Below, piece by piece: positions 55,100 to 64,000 of a DNA stretch of 64,000 nucleotides. This stretch comes from Amblyornis subalaris. Lineage: Eukaryota > Chordata > Aves > Passeriformes > Ptilonorhynchidae. Both the position numbers and the translations under genes were made by a program. The notes under the pieces are model-generated. The model worked only from the letters and a program-made list of their open reading frames with translations, ran no database searches and was not told where the DNA came from. The stretch lies in NCBI GenBank assembly GCA_018881555.1, contig JACAXG010000013.1, positions 10,206,191 through 10,270,190 of the forward strand. Reading direction: 5' to 3'. Numbering within the stretch: position 1 is the first letter of the stretch; every line of letters starts with the position of its first letter.

Positions 55100-55560
55100 G
55101 CTAAAGGCACGGTAGCCTGTGGTGGGCAGGTGAGCGCGGCCAGCGCTCCCCCGCGCACCGACACCTCTCCGGACCTGATGCGTCCAACTTTCTCCTCGTT
55201 TCCCCACACGAGTACCGGCGCCAGCNGGGCTCGCCCAGCTCGCTCCCACCTGAGGGGAGGAGGTCTGGACGGGGGTTAAGGTGACGTTCACGCGAGGCAG
55301 GACCGTGCCCCCTGGGCCACCGCGGGAGGGGCAGGGCCGGGCCACCGCGCGTGTCCGGGGAGCGGCCGGAGCCCCCCCGCCGCGGGACCGAGCCGGGCGC
55401 TCCGCCGGCTCCGCCGNGGCCCGGGATGTCCGCGCTGCGGTNCCCGGCGGGGCCCCGAGGGAGAGCGGGGCGGTGGGCAGGGGGTGCAGCCCCCGAGCAC
55501 AGCCTCGGCTGAGCCCCGGCACCGAGTGCCGGGCAAACGCGGCACTGCCGGCTGAAGGCG
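55100..55560. promoter_or_regulatory. CpG island, upstream part
   Basis: An abrupt rise in G+C and CpG density after 50 kb of AT-rich sequence. Many CG dinucleotides occur, with a GC box GGGGCGG at 55467-55473 and runs such as CCGCCGCGGGACC near 55377. Several frames on both strands are open here only because stop codons are rare at this composition. It may belong to an upstream alternative GABRA1 promoter or to a divergent transcript. Two n positions fall in the densest part (55417, 55442). Confidence 0.7.
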
Positions 55561-55899
55561 TGTGAAAGTGGGGAGAGCCGCCGGCTGCTGGAGCTCATCT
55601 CCTGCGGGTCTCGCCCAAAATGCGTGTTACCTGCGTTTAATTAGTATTGCACAGCACCTCTGTCCCCGTCTGGGTACAGCCGTGGGCTGCCGCCGGGTCC
55701 CTACAGGTACATACAGTCTATGGGCACACGCGCGTAGTGCTGCATCCTCTACACCCCTGGCCAGCCTTCATTCATATTTATGCCGCGACTAAATATTCGA
55801 TCAAAGGTTGAACGCTAACGCAGATCGGTTATATTTTTAATGTACGACCCTTAAAATAGACTGTTTTGTAAACTGTAAGTGTCTAAAGATGCTCAGCGC

Positions 55900-56110
55900 A
55901 GCCTCCCCCGGCCGCGCAGCCTCCCCCCCAGTAATAATAATGCTGCAGATTGTAGAAGGATTTGAGTCTGCAGCCAGAGAGAAAGGGATTAGGGCGAGAG
56001 CACTGGAAGTTAAATTGTGCTGCATATAAAAAATGGGCGGATTGGTCTCTAGATGAGAGCTTGGTACCACCTTCCTTTCTAAAATAAAATCTCTCTGGCA
56101 TGAAGTCACA
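55900..56110. promoter_or_regulatory. putative GABRA1 proximal promoter segment
   Basis: A moderate-GC segment between the two CpG-rich blocks. It contains TATAAA at 56025-56030, a GC box GGGCGG at 56035-56040 and ATTGG (inverted CCAAT) at 56041-56045, all within 21 bases. A CRE-like TGAAGTCA, one base off TGACGTCA, lies near 56101-56108. On the + strand the TATA-like element comes before the GC box and CCAAT, the reverse of the usual order; on the - strand the order is conventional but very tight. GABRA1 is known to be regulated through a CRE in its promoter in mammals, but equivalence of this site is inference. Confidence 0.4.
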
Positions 56111-56199
56111 GCCTATTTCACATCCGGTTTACCCTGGGACGTATTACTACTGTCTTGGTAAAGAGAAAGCTTTTGTTGTATAGCGGCGGTCGGAATATT

Positions 56200-56366
56200 G
56201 GGAAGAGAAATTCGGGTGCTGAGCCCGGAGGAGCGGAGCGGCGGCGGCGATGGCCGAGGCGGAGTGAGCGGCGGAGCCGGAGCCGCGCAGCCTCCGCGCC
56301 GGCGGGCGGGCACCCGGCAGGGCAGCGCCGGGCAGCGGCGCCGCGGACCCGCGCCCGAGGGCTCCG
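56200..56366 (+). other. GABRA1: candidate GABRA1 noncoding first exon (GC-rich)
   Basis: A very CpG-rich block ends in a near-consensus splice donor, CTCCG/GTAAGG, after 56366. No coding sequence of GABRA1 begins here, and the first ATG-bearing exon lies 2.3 kb downstream, so a noncoding 5' exon in this CpG island is expected. Known GABRA1 genes have alternative noncoding 5' exons. The 5' end is not defined by the sequence; the left bound marks only where the GC-rich composition starts. The + strand frame through this block is open but has low-complexity GC-driven composition and is not taken as coding. Confidence 0.5.
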
Positions 56367-56392
56367 GTAAGGGCGGCTGTGGGCTCGCACAG

Positions 56393-56442
56393 CCGGACAC
56401 GCACACGGGCGCACACGGACACACACGGACACGCAGCCGCAC
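56393..56442 (+). repeat. GC-rich decamer tandem repeat in first intron
   Basis: About four imperfect copies of a 10-base unit of the type CACGGACACA, starting 27 bases after the candidate donor at 56367. Copies differ by one to three bases. It makes a short alternating purine-pyrimidine CA/CG-rich tract inside the CpG island. Confidence 0.75.
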
Positions 56443-56533
56443 GCCTCCGGGCGCTCCCGGCTGCGGGCACCGCGACCAGGCGCGCGGGCGGCTCCTCTCC
56501 CCTCTTTCCGCAGGTACCGCCGGCTCGGGGTGG

Positions 56534-56553
56534 TTTTTTTTTTTTTTTTTTTT
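56534..56553 (+). repeat. poly-T tract (20 T)
   Basis: A homopolymer of 20 T followed by a C-rich pyrimidine run, together forming the tract of the acceptor that ends at 56572. Length is prone to sequencing and slippage error. Confidence 0.9.
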
Positions 56554-56572
56554 CCCCTCCCTATCCCTCCAG

Positions 56573-56800
56573 CTTGAAAATCCGCAGCGATCGATGGGCA
56601 TTGCCATTTATCTTATTTATTTATTTTTTAGCGCGGACTGATTTCCGCCGGTCCCTCGCAGAAGGGGTTTGGGTTTGGGTTTTTCCCTCCCGCGGGCGCG
56701 GTGGGAGGGGTGGCTGCTCCGGGCAGGGGGATGCAAAGTTGAAATGCCGGGAGGAAAACAAGTCTCGATTTGAGCCTCAGAGGGGGGCAAATCTCTCACC
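56573..56800 (+). other. candidate alternative 5' UTR exon of GABRA1
   Basis: A 20-T tract and the run cccctccctatccctccag form a strong acceptor ending at 56572. A good donor, CACC/GTGAGT, follows 56800. The 228 bases between them could be a noncoding exon, or the donor could serve an alternative first exon inside the island. A further AG at 56512-56513 (ctctttccgcag) offers an earlier start at 56514. No open frame continues into the GABRA1 frame. The call rests on splice-site patterns alone. Confidence 0.3.
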
Positions 56801-56854
56801 GTGAGTCAAAAATGCATCAAAATGCCCCCTTTTTACCCCCGTTTGTTTTTTTAA

Positions 56855-56918
56855 TTTTCTCCCCCCATTTTTTTCTTTTTTTTCTTTCTTTCTTTTTTTT
56901 TTTTTTTTGCCTTTCCAG
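56855..56918 (+). repeat. long polypyrimidine tract ending in cag
   Basis: Sixty-four bases almost wholly C and T, with a single A near 56867 and a G near 56909, ending in gcctttccag. It includes a TTTC microsatellite (ctttctttct) and a run of about 18 T. It looks like an extreme splice acceptor and could equally form triplex DNA. Confidence 0.8.
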
Positions 56919-57075
56919 TGGGCGCTGCTGAAACCCTCCCAGAAGAGTGGCTCTTGCTCCCATTTTAAATGGGAGAGCCGGCGCTGGTTTCCCGGGCGGT
57001 GCGGGCTGGGGGAGGCCGGGGGCTACTGGGCTTTAACGTTCATTCAAAGTCTTTGTTAACATTTGCTTCTTCCAG

Positions 57076-57298
57076 CTGCAAGAAACTTTACTTCTTCAGG
57101 ATTTATAGTGCCTGGATGGGTTTATTGAAGCGGGGGGTGGTGTTGGGAGGAGGGGGGCGAGCGTGGAGCTCAACAGATCAAGATAGTTCAGAATAATTCA
57201 CTTTCCGTTCTTCATCCCGAGGAGCCTTTTGCAAAGGCAGAAGTTGGCAGGACCGGGAGAAGGNGATTTTTGAAGCCACAGATGTTGTCTTTCCCTTT
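57076..57298 (+). other. second candidate alternative 5' UTR exon of GABRA1
   Basis: An acceptor-like sequence, tttgcttcttccag, ends at 57075 and a donor-like TTT/GTAAGG starts at 57299. An earlier and stronger-looking acceptor, with a pyrimidine tract of more than 60 bases, ends at 56918 and would give an exon from 56919. A weaker donor occurs after 57119 (GGATGG/GTTTAT reading). The sequence after 57076 is less GC-rich than its surroundings and reads like mRNA leader. There is no direct evidence of use. Confidence 0.25.
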
Positions 57299-58636
57299 GT
57301 AAGGGGGCTGATTACAGGGCAAGTTAAGNTTCAGTCTCGTCCCTGAAGGTCTTTATCCACGCTTTCCTGCCACATCCAGCTCCTTCCCATCCAGTTAGAT
57401 TAGCTCAGCCCCATTCAGTGCTTATCTGCCGATCATTTGGCTATAAACGCATTAATTATATCTCATTGCTTACATACCGCTTTGTAACGGTNTTTTATTG
57501 ATTTAAATTGTCCCTGAGAGTGTGCAGTGAATTGGGGGAGCTTTATTTAAAGGTACAACAGCATTTTGTACTTCATTTTCTCAGGCATGTAAAAACTCCT
57601 CCAATTCACTACTGGGGGGGAAATGCAGGCTTCATATTTGTTAACCTTATTTAATGTAATGAATCCTAAAAATCGACTGGATTCCAGCACACATTGTATC
57701 GATATGTAAAGGGACCTGCAACATCTCCTGGGCAATTAGTTGAATCTGGAACACTGATTCCACAAATATCAGCTAACTTTTTATTTTATGGTTTATTAGA
57801 AAGCAAAAGAAACTTTCTGGGTTGTGTTNGTTTTTACTCAAAGGTAAACTGAGAGTAAGTCGGTGAAGTCTGGAGAGAGTACAGGGGGCATTTGGAGAGG
57901 AGGAGAAGGCTGCTAATGCAAAAGCATTTCCTAGCAGCGTTCAGAGACTGGTAGAGATTTAGGAGATGGTGTGTAGGTTGTCAGCACATGGTTTCATTAT
58001 GAATTGCGCCCTTTAGCCCAACAGAAATATTCGGGTGCCTATGTAGCAGCAGAGTTAGAACCTGATCGTTTTAGTCCTTTTCTGATGNTGCTATTTCAGG
58101 GAAGATGAGCATGGCTGTATCTGTAGAAGAAAGTTGCTTCCATCACATCAAAGCAAAGCAGTGGCTGTGAGGAGAGCACCGCTCTCCTCAGTCACACCAC
58201 CACACACTCGCACCGTCCCAGAGGTTTGGAAGGGCTCAGGCTGGTTCAAGTCAAAAAGAAAACAACTACACTTAGTTACCTGGAAATGTTGTGGAGGTGG
58301 CTTGACACATTTTCAACACAGGAGGAAACTGAGTAAGAATTTCCACAGAGTTTGGGGATNGCAGCTTTAACTTGTAATTGTTTTTGTTAAAGTTCAAACA
58401 CAATGCAAAAAAATTACACTCTTGCCGCAAAATAAACCCCAGCCTCAGCCTCTGGGTCTAAAAGGTGAACATGGCAACAGGCAAGGCCGTGTGCCCTTGT
58501 TCTGAATGGCATGAGCTGTACTGTTGTGAGGTCATTGCCTGACATCAAATTACTCTGCNGAAGTTTCCAAACTCAGATTTTTTTTCCATAATACCTGTTT
58601 TAAAGNAGGGGATGTTAATGGTTATTTTCTTTCTAG
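57299..58636 (+). other. GABRA1: GABRA1 5' intron before the first coding exon
   Basis: Sequence between the CpG-rich 5' region and the acceptor at 58635-58636. No exon or transposon is evident with confidence. A stretch near 58305-58330 (ttttcaacacaggaggaaac followed by tgag) resembles a reversed MIR phrase but is too short to call. The + frame 58134-58370 has no recognisable domain. Confidence 0.55.
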
Positions 58637-58650
58637 TTTCAGAGTCCACC
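58637..58650 (+). other. GABRA1: GABRA1 5' UTR segment joined to the start codon
   Basis: These 14 bases lie between the ttctttctag acceptor and the ATG. A second AG at 58641-58642 (tttcag) offers a tandem acceptor six bases downstream. The choice changes only the 5' UTR and not the protein. The short CCACC directly before the ATG fits a translation start context. Confidence 0.7.
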
Positions 58651-58724
58651 ATGAAGAGATTCCTGGTGCTTTGTGACTGCCTCTGGGCCTGGAGCCTCCT
58701 TCTGAATGCACTGACTGAAAGAAG
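58651..58724 (+). CDS. GABRA1: GABRA1 coding exon 1: start codon and signal peptide
   Basis: The exon encodes MKRFLVLCDCLWAWSLLLNA followed by LTER and two bases (AG) of a split serine codon. It is the N-terminal signal peptide that sends the GABA-A receptor alpha-1 subunit into the secretory pathway: a basic start (K2, R3), a Leu/Trp-rich hydrophobic core, then a polar end. The motif DCLWAW and the length (24 codons plus 2 bases) are the same as in mammalian GABRA1, where the equivalent exon also ends inside this serine codon. The ATG is preceded by GTCCACC, a good Kozak context. The donor after 58724 reads GAAG/GTGGGG. The acceptor is either after 58636 (ttctttctag) or six bases later after 58642 (tttcag), so 8 to 14 bases of 5' UTR belong to this exon. 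The second residues KRFLVLC differ from the mammalian RKSPGLS. An n lies upstream at about 58606, outside the exon. Confidence 0.94.

Positions 58725-64000
<5,276 letters not shown>

Larger units (their letters stand above)
56200..56520. promoter_or_regulatory. CpG island core at GABRA1 5' end
   Basis: The densest CpG stretch in the window, with GCGGCGGCG repeats, CGCGCCGGCGGGCGGGC near 56297 and a GC box GGGCGG at 56371-56376 just after the donor. It sits 2.1-2.4 kb upstream of the GABRA1 start codon and is the most likely transcription-start zone of the gene. The initiation site itself cannot be read from sequence. Confidence 0.75.

Noticed and set aside
55007..56607. Long Pro/Arg/Ala-rich open frames on both strands in the CpG island
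   Set aside because: Stop codons are rare in GC-rich DNA. The frames overlap on both strands, are low-complexity and do not connect to GABRA1.
58305..58365. Phrase ending ggaggaaactgag, like a reversed MIR core
   Set aside because: The match stops after about 25 bases, so it is not callable without alignment.

Overview
This window is vertebrate nuclear DNA, almost certainly from a bird. Two degraded CR1 retrotransposon 3' ends (about 1270-1472 and 37242-37360) have the avian consensus wording, one with an ATTCTGTG-type 8-mer tail. The only protein-coding gene I recognise is the 5' part of GABRA1, the GABA-A receptor alpha-1 subunit, on the + strand near the right edge. Its signal-peptide residues look like the avian form from memory.

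Layout. Positions 1 to about 55 kb form a mostly AT-rich gene desert. I found no exon, RNA gene, CRISPR array or intact transposon there. It holds relic repeats (two CR1 fragments, two MIR-like SINE relics), microsatellites, short palindromes, a few GC-richer blocks and some stretches that read like conserved noncoding elements. In vertebrates GABRA1 normally lies in a cluster ordered GABRB2, GABRA6, GABRA1, GABRG2. By that knowledge the desert should be the GABRA6-GABRA1 intergenic interval, and a natural place for GABRA1 enhancers, but no GABRA6 exon was seen.

From about 55.1 to 57.3 kb lies a two-part CpG island with GC boxes, a TATA-like/CCAAT segment, one strong GC-rich donor (after 56366), another donor (after 56800) and several pyrimidine-tract acceptors (before 56514, 56573, 56919 and 57076). 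This is the expected promoter and alternative 5' UTR region of GABRA1. The first coding exon (start codon 58651, ending 58724) encodes the start codon and signal peptide. The second (62425-62537) encodes the mature N-terminus, including the NTT glycosylation sequon. The two join in frame at the phases known for GABRA1, giving residues 1-62. The gene continues past 64000; the next exon is not in the window.

I found no evidence of a new biological system. The most useful leads are the crowded candidate splice sites in the 5' region, a candidate in-intron poison exon at 62679-62752, and several sequence-only enhancer candidates in the desert. The sequence carries many isolated n positions, which look like assembly uncertainty.
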